DNA of 64,000 nucleotides from Flavobacterium sp. KACC 22761 (GTDB taxonomy: Bacteria; Bacteroidota; Bacteroidia; Flavobacteriales; Flavobacteriaceae). Location: contig NZ_CP139148.1 in NCBI RefSeq assembly GCF_034058155.1, positions 2,294,001 through 2,358,000 on the forward strand, in the 5' to 3' direction. Of this stretch, positions 1-8,239 are shown in pieces; position 1 is the first letter of the stretch; every line of letters starts with the position of its first letter. The position numbers and the translations under genes are program-made. Below the pieces are notes generated by a model. It was not told the DNA's origin, did not search any database, and worked only from the letters and a program-made list of their open reading frames with translations.

Positions 1-700
1 TGCTGTTCGAAAAATTGAGGATTCCTTTTTCAATATTAGTGTCGTTGTAAATTTGAGTTGTATAATTGGTTATGCCAAATTCTGTTACAAAATTCTTCAT
101 TGCTTTTTCCATGACATGTGTCGGCTTAAAGCTGTTTGGTGTGCAGATGGTTACAAGGTGGATTTTTGCTTCAAAGAATTTGGTGAAATTCAATAGTTTA
201 TTGAACGGTTTTTTGGTTTCTTCAGAAAAATCAGAAGCAAAGACAATATCGGTAACTTTGAAGTCCGAAATGTCTTTTTTGATAACCAAAACCGGAATTT
301 CAGAATTTCGAACAACTTTTTCAGTATTTGAGCCTATTAAGAGTTCTTCAATGCCAGATGAACCGTGAGATCCCATTATAATTAAATCAATTTCGTAGTC
401 CTTGCTTACTTGGAGGATTCCGTGAATTGGTTTGTCCATTTTTACAATTTCAGTTACCGAGATTCCGTCCAGATATGGTCTTGAAGATGCTTCGTCTAGC
501 ATTTCGTTTGCTTTTTTCATGAAAAGCATAGTTTCAGGGATGCTTGTGCCTCCCAGTATGGCGTCATTCATTTGGTGCGGCAATTCAAGCATGTGCAAAA
601 TGACAATTTCTGAATTGTTTCTTTTGGCAATTTGCGAGGCCACTTTTAACGCATCTTCAGCATGTTCTGAAAAGTCAGTAGGAACTAAAATTCGTTTCAT
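1..700 (-). CDS. Universal stress protein (UspA family), C-terminus cut by window edge
   Basis: The minus strand is open from ATG at 700 to the window edge, giving 233 residues that begin MKRILVPTDFSEHAEDAL. The start is the classic first beta strand of a UspA domain with its ATP-contacting Asp. Around residues 128-150 lies GSHGSSGIEELLIGSNTEKV, which fits the G-2x-G-9x-G(S/T) nucleotide-binding motif. A second domain starts after about residue 155 (VTDIVFASDFSEETKKPF), so this is a tandem-domain Usp, a form of about 270-290 residues common in Bacteroidota. The role is known only broadly for the family: ATP-binding cytoplasmic proteins linked to stress survival. It is divergent from the rimP operon. 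The family call is firm, the physiological role is not. Confidence 0.88.
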   Translation of the reverse strand, partial: MKRILVPTDFSEHAEDALKVASQIAKRNNSEIVILHMLELPHQMNDAILGGTSIPETMLFMKKANEMLDEASSRPYLDGISVTEIVKMDKPIHGILQVSKDYEIDLIIMGSHGSSGIEELLIGSNTEKVVRNSEIPVLVIKKDISDFKVTDIVFASDFSEETKKPFNKLLNFTKFFEAKIHLVTICTPNSFKPTHVMEKAMKNFVTEFGITNYTTQIYNDTNIEKGILNFSNS

Positions 701-785
701 AATTCTTTGGGTTAAATTATTTGAATAATCTCTTTTTGAATGCTCCTATAAAGATAAGAAATATTTTTAGAGCAATCAATTTATT

Positions 786-813
786 TTGATTTATAAAAAA
801 ATCACTATATTTG
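786..813 (+). promoter_or_regulatory. Flavobacterial promoter for rimP-nusA-infB
   Basis: TTG at 786-788 and TATATTTG at 806-813 are 17 bases apart. This matches the Bacteroidota sigma-A consensus TTG-N17-23-TAnnTTTG. Transcription would start near 820, leaving a short leader that holds the hairpin at 842-867 ahead of rimP. Confidence 0.75.
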
Positions 814-841
814 CATCGTTATTTATTAAAATCTAAATAAT

Positions 842-867
842 GAGGGGACTAAGTGTCCCCTCTTTTT
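842..867 (+). promoter_or_regulatory. Terminator-like hairpin in the rimP leader (possible attenuator)
   Basis: An 8-bp perfect stem (GAGGGGAC at 842-849, GTCCCCTC at 855-862) with a 5-base loop is followed directly by five T. This is the shape of an intrinsic terminator, but it lies between the promoter and the ATG of rimP at 876. It could attenuate the rimP-nusA-infB operon. NusA is known to influence termination and to autoregulate its operon in other bacteria; the control proposed here is inference. Confidence 0.6.
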
Positions 868-875
868 ATAAAATT

Positions 876-1340
876 ATGACATTTAAGGAAAAAGTTAACG
901 AATTAATTACAGAAGCACTTCTGGAAAAGCCATCGATCTTTTTGATTGATCTTGCTGTTTCGGATTCTTTTAAAATTAGTGTTGGTTTAGACGGAGATAA
1001 TGGAGTTGCGTTGCAGGATTGTATTGATATCAGTCGTGCCATCGAAAACAATCTGGATCGTGAAGAACAGGATTTTTCGCTTGAAGTAGCTTCGGTTGGA
1101 GTAGGATCTCCTTTGAAATTGATTAGACAATACAAGAAAAATATTGGTAGAACGTTGATTGTTACTACAAATAATGAAAAAATTGAAGCAGAATTGGTTG
1201 AAGCTAACGATGTTTTCATAATTTTGTCTTGGAAGGCAAGAGAACCGAAAAAAGTAGGAAAAGGAAAAGAAACAGTTCAAAAAGAGCAACAAATACCTTA
1301 TACAGAGATAAAAGAGGCAATTGTTACAGTAACATTTTAA
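876..1340 (+). CDS. rimP: Ribosome maturation factor RimP
   Basis: A 154-residue protein, close to the usual ~150 of RimP, which helps mature the 30S subunit. The N-terminal domain shows the typical pattern around [19 protein letters not shown] (about residues 33-51), and the C-terminal part (from about residue 85, [17 protein letters not shown]) matches the SH3-like RimP_C domain. An in-frame ATG at 840 would add 12 residues, but it lies at the foot of the leader hairpin, so ATG 876 (MTFKEKV) is preferred. nusA follows after 13 bases and infB after that, the conserved rimP-nusA-infB order, which supports the call. Confidence 0.93.
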   Translation: MTFKEKVNELITEALLEKPSIFLIDLAVSDSFKISVGLDGDNGVALQDCIDISRAIENNLDREEQDFSLEVASVGVGSPLKLIRQYKKNIGRTLIVTTNNEKIEAELVEANDVFIILSWKAREPKKVGKGKETVQKEQQIPYTEIKEAIVTVTF

Positions 1341-1353
1341 TTAAAGAATTCGC

Positions 1354-2607
1354 ATGGAAAATTTAGCATTAATCGATTCATTCTCAGAGTTTAAAGATAA
1401 TAAACTTATTGATCGTGTAACGCTTATGGCAATTTTAGAGGACGTGTTTAGAAATGCATTGAAGAAAAAATACGGTTCAGATGAAAATTTCGATATTATT
1501 ATAAATCCTGACAAAGGAGATATGGAAATATGGAGAAGAAGAGTAATTGTTGCCGATGAGGATCTTGATTTTGAAAATGAGGAAATTACATTGACTGAAG
1601 CAAGAAAAATTGAGGCGGATTTTGAAATTGGTGAAGAGGTTTCTGAAGAGGTAAAATTGATTGATCTAGGAAGAAGAGCTATCTTAGCGCTTCGTCAAAA
1701 CTTAATATCTAAAATTCACGAACACGATAATACAAATCTTTACAAACAATTTAAAGATATTATCGGTGATATATATACAGCTGAAGTGCACCACGTGCGT
1801 CCAAGAGTAGTAATCTTGGTTGATGATGAAGGAAATGAAATTGTGCTTCCAAAGGAAAAACAAATTCCATCAGATTTCTTCCGTAAAGGAGATAACGTTC
1901 GTGGAATTATTGAAAGCGTTGAATTAAAAGGAAACAAGCCTCAAATTATTATGTCTAGAACTTCTGAAAAGTTCTTGGAAAAATTATTCGAGCAAGAAAT
2001 CCCAGAAGTTTTCGACGGATTGATTACAGTGAAAAATGTAGTGCGTATTCCTGGTGAAAAAGCAAAAGTAGCTGTAGATTCTTATGATGATAGAATTGAT
2101 CCGGTTGGAGCTTGTGTGGGAATGAAAGGTTCTCGTATTCACGGAATTGTTCGTGAACTTGGAAATGAAAATATTGACGTTATTAATTATACAAACAATA
2201 TTCAATTGTTTATTACAAGAGCATTAAGCCCTGCAAAAGTTTCTTCAATCAAAATTGATGAAGAAAGCAAAAGAGCTGAAGTATTCTTGAAATTAGAAGA
2301 GGTTTCTAAAGCAATTGGTAGAGGTGGTCACAATATCAAATTAGCTGGTCAATTGACAGGTTATGAATTAGATGTTATTCGCGAAGGCGATGTGGCTGGA
2401 ACTGTTGCAGATGAAGATGATGTTGAATTAACAGAGTTCTCAGATGAAATCGAAGAGTGGGTAATTGAAGAGTTTGCAAAAATAGGTTTAGATACTGCAA
2501 AAAGTATCTTGAAACACGACGTAGAAGATTTAGTAAGAAGAACAGATTTAGAAGAGGAAACTATTCTAGACGTTATGAAAATACTAAAAGAGGAGTTTGA
2601 TAGCTAG
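1354..2607 (+). CDS. nusA: Transcription termination/antitermination factor NusA
   Basis: A 417-residue NusA, the RNA polymerase-binding factor that modulates pausing, termination and antitermination. The N-terminal RNAP-binding domain covers about residues 1-125, an S1 domain about 130-200 (IGDIYTAEVHHVRPRVVILV and on), and the tandem KH domains about 210-345, including VGACVGMKGSRIHGIVREL and a second GxxG loop in KAIGRGGHNIKLAGQL. The tail after about residue 350 is acidic. It is shorter than E. coli NusA, which carries two extra C-terminal acidic repeats. It lies 13 bases after rimP and 59 before infB, in one operon. Confidence 0.96.
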   Translation: MENLALIDSFSEFKDNKLIDRVTLMAILEDVFRNALKKKYGSDENFDIIINPDKGDMEIWRRRVIVADEDLDFENEEITLTEARKIEADFEIGEEVSEEVKLIDLGRRAILALRQNLISKIHEHDNTNLYKQFKDIIGDIYTAEVHHVRPRVVILVDDEGNEIVLPKEKQIPSDFFRKGDNVRGIIESVELKGNKPQIIMSRTSEKFLEKLFEQEIPEVFDGLITVKNVVRIPGEKAKVAVDSYDDRIDPVGACVGMKGSRIHGIVRELGNENIDVINYTNNIQLFITRALSPAKVSSIKIDEESKRAEVFLKLEEVSKAIGRGGHNIKLAGQLTGYELDVIREGDVAGTVADEDDVELTEFSDEIEEWVIEEFAKIGLDTAKSILKHDVEDLVRRTDLEEETILDVMKILKEEFDS

Positions 2608-2666
2608 AAAATAGCTGAATATCTGCTCTAACAACACAACTAAAAAGGTAATAATAAAAAGGTTAT

Positions 2667-5552
2667 ATGTCTGAAGAGAGAGTAATAAGAATAAACAAGG
2701 TTTTAAGGGAATTAAATATTTCGTTAGAAAGAGCTGTTGATTATCTAAAAGATAAGGGAATTGCTATTGATGCAAATCCAAATGCTAAAATTTCTGACAG
2801 TGAATTTAATATCCTGCAAAGCCAATTTGCGGGCGATAAGGGGAATAAGGAAGCTTCTAAAGAGGTAGGAGAAGAGAAAAGAAAAGAAAAAGAAGCATTG
2901 CGTGTTGAGCGTGAGAAAGAAATTGAAGACAAACGCAGACAAGAAGAGGAGCGTCAAAAACAGCAAGAAATAATTAAAGCGAGAGCTGTTGTTTCGGGAC
3001 CTGTACAAGTTGGTAAAATTGACTTGAATCCAAAAAAACCTGCAATTGCTCCTTCTGAGGAAACAGCAAAAGTTGAAGAGCCAAAAGCTGTTGTTGCACC
3101 TGCGCAACCAGAAAAACCAGTTCAGACTGAAACTGTAAAACCTGAACCAGTTGCTGCGACTCCGGTTGTGGAAACGAAAAAGGAAGAACCTATTATTACG
3201 GAGAAAAAAGAAGTTAAAGCAGAATCTTCAAAAGTTGCTCAGGAGCCAATTGTGTCAACTGATCCAACAACTTCAGAAGAAACTATTACTACTCAATATC
3301 AAAAGCTTTCAGGAACTACTCTTACAGGTCAAACAATTGATTTGTCTCAATTTAATAAACCAAAAAAGAAGAAAGAAGATCCAAAAGTGGCTCAAAATAA
3401 ACCTGGAGCTCCAGGAGTAGGAGGAAACAACGCAAATAAAAATAAGCGTAAAAGAATTGCTCCTAAACCAGGAACACCTGGTGCGCCAAAACCTTCTACA
3501 GGTAATAACAATGCACCGGGAACACCAAATCCTAATAAGATAACTCCAAATAATAACAATGGTGGAGGTGGTTTCAATGCAAACAGAAGCCAAAGACCTG
3601 GTTTTGTAAAAGGAAATCGTCCTGCAATTGTGGCTAAAGTTGAGCCAACTGAAGAAGAAGTAAAAAACCAAATTAGAGAAACTCTTGAAAAACTTCAAGG
3701 TAAAGGAGGAAAATCTAAAGCGGCAAAATATAGAAGAGATAAAAGAGAGACACACCGTCAAAAATCGGATGACGAGCAAAGAGCTCTTGACGAAGGAAGT
3801 AAAACTATTAAGGTTACAGAGTTCGTTACAGTAGGTGAAATTGCCATCATGATGGATGTGCCAATTACTAAAGTGATTGGAACTTGTATGTCTCTTGGGA
3901 TCATGGTAACCATGAATCAGCGTTTAGATGCTGAAACATTAACAATCGTTGCAGACGAATTTGGTTACGATGTTGAATTTATTACAGTGGATATCGAAGA
4001 AGCGATTGAAGTTGTAGAAGATAGAGAAGAAGATTTAGTAACAAGAGCGCCAATTGTGACAGTAATGGGTCACGTTGACCACGGTAAAACATCTTTACTG
4101 GATTATATCCGTAAAGAAAATGTTATCGCTGGTGAGTCTGGAGGTATTACACAGCACATTGGAGCGTATGGGGTTACTTTAGATAACGGACAAAAAATCG
4201 CGTTCTTAGATACGCCAGGTCACGAGGCGTTTACCGCGATGCGTGCACGTGGAGCTCAAGTTACCGATATTGCTATTATCGTAGTAGCGGCAGATGATGA
4301 TATCATGCCACAAACAAAAGAGGCTATTTCTCACGCACAGGCTGCGGGAGTGCCAATTATATTTGCAATCAATAAAATTGATAAACCAAATGCTAATGTT
4401 GATAAAATTAAAGAGCGTTTGGCTGGTATGAATTTGCTTGTTGAAGATTGGGGTGGAAAAATTCAGTCACATGATATTTCTGCAAAAGTTGGAACAGGTG
4501 TAAAAGAATTATTAGAGAAAGTTTTATTGGAAGCTGAGATTTTAGATCTAAAAGCAAATCCAAATAAAGCGGCTCAAGGAACTGTTGTTGAGGCTTATTT
4601 AGATAAAGGAAAAGGATATGTGTCTACGATTTTGGTGCAACAAGGTACTTTGAAAATTGGAGATTATATGCTTGCTGGTAAGCATCATGGTAAAGTGAAA
4701 GCGATGCATGATGAAAGAGGGCATGCTGTTTTGCAGGCGGGACCTTCAACGCCGGTATCTGTTTTGGGTTTAGATGGAGCGGCAACAGCTGGTGATAAGT
4801 TTAATGTATTTGAAGATGAGAAAGAAGCAAAACAAATTGCATCAAAACGTTCTCAATTAATGCGTGAGCAATCAGTTCGTACACAAAGACATATTACGCT
4901 TGATGAAATTGGACGTCGTATTGCTCTTGGTCAGTTTAAAGAATTGAACGTAATCCTTAAAGGAGACGTGGATGGATCTGTTGAGGCATTGTCTGATTCG
5001 TTCTCTAAACTTTCTACAGAAGAAGTTCAAATCAACATTATTCACAAAGGAGTTGGTGCGATTACTGAAACCGATGTTAACTTGGCTTCTGCGTCAGATG
5101 CGATTATTATTGGATTTAACGTTCGTCCTGCTGGAAATGCTAGACAACTTGCAGATAAAGAAGAAATTGATATCCGTTACTATTCTATTATTTACGCAGC
5201 TATCGATGACTTGAAAGATGCAATGGAAGGAATGTTAGCGCCAGAGATGAAAGAAGAAGTTTTAGGAACGGCTGAGATCCGTGAGATTTTCAAAATTTCT
5301 AAAGTAGGTTCAATCGCTGGATGTATGGTAACCGATGGCAAGATTTTAAGAACTTCTAAAATTAGAGTTATTAGAGACGGAGTTGTAGTTCATACTGGTG
5401 AGCTAGTGGCGTTAAAACGTTTCAAAGACGATGTTAAAGAGGTTACGAAAGGTTACGATTGTGGTATTCAAATTAAAGGATTCAATGATATCGAAATTAA
5501 TGATGTTATTGAGGCTTACCACGAAGTAGCGATCAAAAAGAAATTGAAATAA
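2667..5552 (+). CDS. infB: Translation initiation factor IF-2
   Basis: A 961-residue IF-2, the GTPase that brings initiator tRNA to the 30S subunit and promotes subunit joining. Residues 1-55 form the IF2_N helix bundle. About 60-375 is a long low-complexity linker rich in Lys/Glu and then Pro/Gly/Asn. The IF2 N2 domain is at about 385-445. The G domain starts with [15 protein letters not shown] (G1 motif GHVDHGKT at 468-475), followed by DTPGHEAF (G3) and NKID (G4). Domains II-IV fill the rest. It is the last gene of the operon and is followed by a strong terminator. The long linker is usual for Bacteroidota IF-2. Confidence 0.97.
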   Translation: MSEERVIRINKVLRELNISLERAVDYLKDKGIAIDANPNAKISDSEFNILQSQFAGDKGNKEASKEVGEEKRKEKEALRVEREKEIEDKRRQEEERQKQQEIIKARAVVSGPVQVGKIDLNPKKPAIAPSEETAKVEEPKAVVAPAQPEKPVQTETVKPEPVAATPVVETKKEEPIITEKKEVKAESSKVAQEPIVSTDPTTSEETITTQYQKLSGTTLTGQTIDLSQFNKPKKKKEDPKVAQNKPGAPGVGGNNANKNKRKRIAPKPGTPGAPKPSTGNNNAPGTPNPNKITPNNNNGGGGFNANRSQRPGFVKGNRPAIVAKVEPTEEEVKNQIRETLEKLQGKGGKSKAAKYRRDKRETHRQKSDDEQRALDEGSKTIKVTEFVTVGEIAIMMDVPITKVIGTCMSLGIMVTMNQRLDAETLTIVADEFGYDVEFITVDIEEAIEVVEDREEDLVTRAPIVTVMGHVDHGKTSLLDYIRKENVIAGESGGITQHIGAYGVTLDNGQKIAFLDTPGHEAFTAMRARGAQVTDIAIIVVAADDDIMPQTKEAISHAQAAGVPIIFAINKIDKPNANVDKIKERLAGMNLLVEDWGGKIQSHDISAKVGTGVKELLEKVLLEAEILDLKANPNKAAQGTVVEAYLDKGKGYVSTILVQQGTLKIGDYMLAGKHHGKVKAMHDERGHAVLQAGPSTPVSVLGLDGAATAGDKFNVFEDEKEAKQIASKRSQLMREQSVRTQRHITLDEIGRRIALGQFKELNVILKGDVDGSVEALSDSFSKLSTEEVQINIIHKGVGAITETDVNLASASDAIIIGFNVRPAGNARQLADKEEIDIRYYSIIYAAIDDLKDAMEGMLAPEMKEEVLGTAEIREIFKISKVGSIAGCMVTDGKILRTSKIRVIRDGVVVHTGELVALKRFKDDVKEVTKGYDCGIQIKGFNDIEINDVIEAYHEVAIKKKLK

Positions 5553-5570
5553 GATTTAGTTAATATTGAA

Positions 5571-5598
5571 AGCCCCAATGAAAATTGGGGCTTTTTTT
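5571..5598 (+). terminator. Intrinsic terminator after infB
   Basis: A perfect 9-bp stem AGCCCCAAT / ATTGGGGCT (5571-5579 with 5584-5592), with loop GAAA and a run of seven T. Confidence 0.92.
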
Positions 5599-5659
5599 AT
5601 GCGGTATTTTGATTGAAAAATGCTTTTTGTACAAACCATTCGTTGTTCTAAAAATTTGT

Positions 5660-5667
5660 TATTTTTG
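5660..5667 (+). promoter_or_regulatory. Probable -7 box for the DUF4920 gene
   Basis: TATTTTTG matches TAnnTTTG 17 bases before the ATG at 5685. A TTG at 5643-5645 is only 14 bases upstream, shorter than usual, so only the -7 element is claimed. Confidence 0.5.
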
Positions 5668-5684
5668 ATTAAAATTATTAGATC

Positions 5685-6194
5685 ATGAAACAGTTATTAT
5701 ATTCGGCTTTGTTTTTTATTGGTATTTCTACTTTGTCTTTTTCTCAAGAAGCTGTAGAGAAAAGTGCTCCGCCGGCAGGAAATGCTGCAGTTGGCGATTA
5801 TTATGGAGATAATGTTTCTGGTGTTTCTGTAGATAAAGCAATTTCTGTTGAGAAATTAGAATCGAAGTTTAAAGATCAGAATAAAGTAGAAAATGTCGCT
5901 GTTAAAGGAATGGTGACTGATGTTTGTGAAAAAAGAGGATGCTGGGTGACCATTAAAACTGAAAATGGATCTTCGTTTTTTGTAAAAATGAAAGACTATG
6001 CTTTTTTTGTACCGCCTGCTCTAAAAGGTAAAAATGTGGTTTTGGAAGGAAATGCGGAGAAAAAAATAACTTTTGTTGATGAGTTGAAGCATTATGCTAA
6101 AGATGCTAAGAAATCGCCTGCTGAAATAAATGCGATTACAATGCCTAAAGAAGAAATTCGTTTCATGGCAAGTGGCATCAAAGTGGTGAATTAA
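5685..6194 (+). CDS. DUF4920 domain secreted protein
   Basis: A 169-residue protein with a signal peptide (MKQLLYSALFFIGISTLSFSQ, cleavage near residue 20), so it acts in the periplasm or beyond. The mature part matches DUF4920 by eye: a small OB-like beta domain with VKGMVTDVCEKRGCWVTIK at about residues 72-90 and an FFVKMKDYAFFVPP segment. The two Cys in CEKRGC are a recognisable family signature that could bind metal or form a disulfide; the function is not known. It stands alone between strong terminators, convergent with the SPOR gene. The family call rests on recalled motif similarity. Confidence 0.72.
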   Translation: MKQLLYSALFFIGISTLSFSQEAVEKSAPPAGNAAVGDYYGDNVSGVSVDKAISVEKLESKFKDQNKVENVAVKGMVTDVCEKRGCWVTIKTENGSSFFVKMKDYAFFVPPALKGKNVVLEGNAEKKITFVDELKHYAKDAKKSPAEINAITMPKEEIRFMASGIKVVN

Positions 6195-6213
6195 GATGAT
6201 TTTCATTGCGTAT

Positions 6214-6247
6214 AAAAAAAGAGCGAGATTCAATCTCGCTCTTTTTT
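6214..6247. terminator. Bidirectional terminator between DUF4920 and SPOR genes
   Basis: A stem of 9 bp (6221-6229 with 6233-6241) has a run of A before it and six T after it, so it can end transcription from both converging genes. Confidence 0.88.
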
Positions 6248-6261
6248 GTTGTTAACAGTTA

Positions 6262-6651
6262 TTATTTTCCTGGCTTAAGCAAAAAGACATTTTTATATCT
6301 ATTTTTTATATCTGCCAAATTTCGTTCGGCTTCTATTCGGGTCTTAAAATTTCCAACTATTACTTTGTAATTTGGAGTGTTGAAAATTATTGTTCCATCA
6401 ATGTTATTGTATTCTCTTTTGAAATCAGATAACGTTTTCTTTGCTTCGTCACTTTTGCCACTGAAAATTTGAATTCGGTAGGTATCGTTTGTACTTATTG
6501 ATGTGTTAATTTTGCGCTTCTCGTTCAGTAGTTGCTCGAATTTTGGGTCTTGATTTACTGTTAAATTTTGATCCTGAGCATGAATATTATATGCTAATGT
6601 GAATAGAGTCAGTGTGAAGAAAACTCTTTTTGAAGGGGTTAAAATTCTCAT
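6262..6651 (-). CDS. SPOR-domain protein (peptidoglycan binding)
   Basis: A 129-residue secreted protein: a signal peptide ends near HAQ at about residue 26, and a C-terminal SPOR domain occupies about residues 58-129 (YRIQIFSGKSDEAKKTLSDF, then YKVIVGNFKTRIEAERNLAD). SPOR domains bind denuded glycan strands and are usually linked to cell division or envelope remodelling. An upstream in-frame ATG at 6672 exists, but a minus-strand -7 box TATTTTTG (6677-6670) covers it, so the second ATG at 6651 is the likely start. The gene is divergent from the ACIII operon. Confidence 0.8.
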   Translation of the reverse strand: MRILTPSKRVFFTLTLFTLAYNIHAQDQNLTVNQDPKFEQLLNEKRKINTSISTNDTYRIQIFSGKSDEAKKTLSDFKREYNNIDGTIIFNTPNYKVIVGNFKTRIEAERNLADIKNRYKNVFLLKPGK

Positions 6652-6669
6652 AATGTGATGGTTTTTATG

Positions 6670-6677
6670 CAAAAATA
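6670..6677 (-). promoter_or_regulatory. -7 box for the SPOR gene
   Basis: On the minus strand this reads TATTTTTG, a match to TAnnTTTG, about 18 bases before ATG 6651. It rules against the longer start at 6672. No clear TTG was found at the expected upstream distance. Confidence 0.5.
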
Positions 6678-6754
6678 CTATTTAAAGTTTGTGTGGAAAA
6701 TTTTAATATTATTTAGAATTGATATAAATTGATATTTAAGACTATTTTAAGGTT

Positions 6755-6783
6755 TTGAGAATAGTTCATAAGTCGTATTTTTG
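6755..6783 (+). promoter_or_regulatory. Promoter of the act-cox operon
   Basis: TTG at 6755-6757, an 18-base spacer and TATTTTTG at 6776-6783 give a full match to the Bacteroidota promoter pattern. The leader to the actA ATG is about 80 bases. Confidence 0.75.
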
Positions 6784-6869
6784 TGCAAGTTTTAAAAGAG
6801 GGTATTAGTTTTTACGAATTTATCACAGTAAAAATCATACCAAAAATTAGTAGATAATTATTATACTAT

Positions 6870-8207
6870 ATGAAAAAGGTGGGTAACCATAATTCGATCT
6901 CAAGAAAATTGCTCCTTAGCTTATCGCTAACGCTTATTTTCTCCCTAACTTCATTTGCTCAAGATCCTGCTGCAGCTCCTGCGGCACCTGAAGCTGCTGC
7001 TCCGGCTGCGACATCTGGTGGAGATCCGGTAAAAGGGAAAGAACTTTTTAATGCAAATTGTGCTGCATGTCACAAATTAGATGCTAAATCAACAGGTCCT
7101 GCCTTAAGAGGAGTTGCTGACAGGCATGAAATGGCTTGGATTTACAAGTGGGTGCACAATAGTTCTGATATGATTAAATCAGGCGACGCTGCTGCTGTTA
7201 AGCTTTTTGAAGAAAACAACAAAGCAGTAATGACTTCATTTCCTCAATTATCTGAAGGAGATATTGATAATATTATAGCTTATACTTCTGAGAAGAAACC
7301 TGAGGCGCCAACTGCTATAGCTGGTGGATCTGCAACTCCTCCTGGTACTAACGTAGAAAGTGGTTCTATTTCAAATAATGTTATTTTAGGAGCTCTTGCT
7401 CTTGTAATGGCTATTTTGGTTGTTATGTTGTTCATGGTGAACAAAGTGTTGACTAAAGTGGCAAATAAAAACGGTATCGAAGTTGGTCCTAAAGAAGAAA
7501 GATTGCCAATCTGGAAAGCTTTTGCTAAAAACCAATTCTTGGTATTAGTTACTTCGATTTTCTTGCTTTTAGCTAGTGGTTATTTTGTTTATGGATACTT
7601 GATGCAAGTTGGTGTAGATCAAAACTACGAACCAATTCAGCCAATTCACTATTCTCACAAAATTCACGCTGGAGATAACGAGATTAATTGTAAATATTGT
7701 CACTCAGCTGCTCGTGTTAGTAAAACTGCAGGTATTCCTTCTTTGAATGTTTGTATGAACTGCCACAAGAATATTTCTGAAGTTGCTGAAACAACTGCTA
7801 CTGCTGAGTACAGCAAAGCTTTTTACGATGCTCAAATTCAAAAATTATACGATGCTGTTGGTTGGGATAAAACTAAACAAGCATATACAGGAAAAACACA
7901 ACCTGTAAAATGGGTTCGTATTCATAATCTTCCTGATTTTGTATATTTCAACCACTCACAACACGTTTCTGTTGCGGGAATTGAGTGTCAAACTTGTCAT
8001 GGTCCGGTACAAGAATTTGAAATCATGAAGCAATATTCTAAATTAACAATGGGATGGTGTGTGGATTGCCACAGAAAAACTGATGTTAAGATGGAAGGTA
8101 ATGCTTACTATGATAAAATTCACGCTGAACTTTCTAAAAAATACGGTGTAGAGAAATTAACTGCAGCGCAAATGGGAGGTTTAGAATGCGGTAAATGCCA
8201 CTATTAA
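6870..8207 (+). CDS. actA: ACIII subunit ActA, multihaem cytochrome c with fused monohaem domain
   Basis: A 445-residue membrane-anchored cytochrome of alternative complex III, which oxidises menaquinol and reduces cytochrome c or the oxidase. After a signal segment ending near FAQ (residue ~30) and an Ala/Pro linker, a monohaem domain carries CAACH at about residue 64. Two membrane segments follow (about 167-190 and 220-245). The C-terminal part holds CKYCH, CMNCH, CQTCH, CVDCH and CGKCH, i.e. the five-haem ActA core. Six CXXCH motifs are therefore visible. It is first in the act-cox operon, 32 bases before actB. Confidence 0.93.
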   Translation: MKKVGNHNSISRKLLLSLSLTLIFSLTSFAQDPAAAPAAPEAAAPAATSGGDPVKGKELFNANCAACHKLDAKSTGPALRGVADRHEMAWIYKWVHNSSDMIKSGDAAAVKLFEENNKAVMTSFPQLSEGDIDNIIAYTSEKKPEAPTAIAGGSATPPGTNVESGSISNNVILGALALVMAILVVMLFMVNKVLTKVANKNGIEVGPKEERLPIWKAFAKNQFLVLVTSIFLLLASGYFVYGYLMQVGVDQNYEPIQPIHYSHKIHAGDNEINCKYCHSAARVSKTAGIPSLNVCMNCHKNISEVAETTATAEYSKAFYDAQIQKLYDAVGWDKTKQAYTGKTQPVKWVRIHNLPDFVYFNHSQHVSVAGIECQTCHGPVQEFEIMKQYSKLTMGWCVDCHRKTDVKMEGNAYYDKIHAELSKKYGVEKLTAAQMGGLECGKCHY

Positions 8208-8239
8208 TCGAATTATTAAGATTTTAATATTTATATACA

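Noticed and set aside
840..875. ATG 840 as the start of rimP
   Set aside because: It lies at the base of the leader hairpin and adds residues not typical of RimP; ATG 876 gives the normal N-terminus.
3309..3779. 156-codon minus-strand ORF inside infB
   Set aside because: It lies opposite the low-complexity IF-2 linker; its composition follows from that linker.
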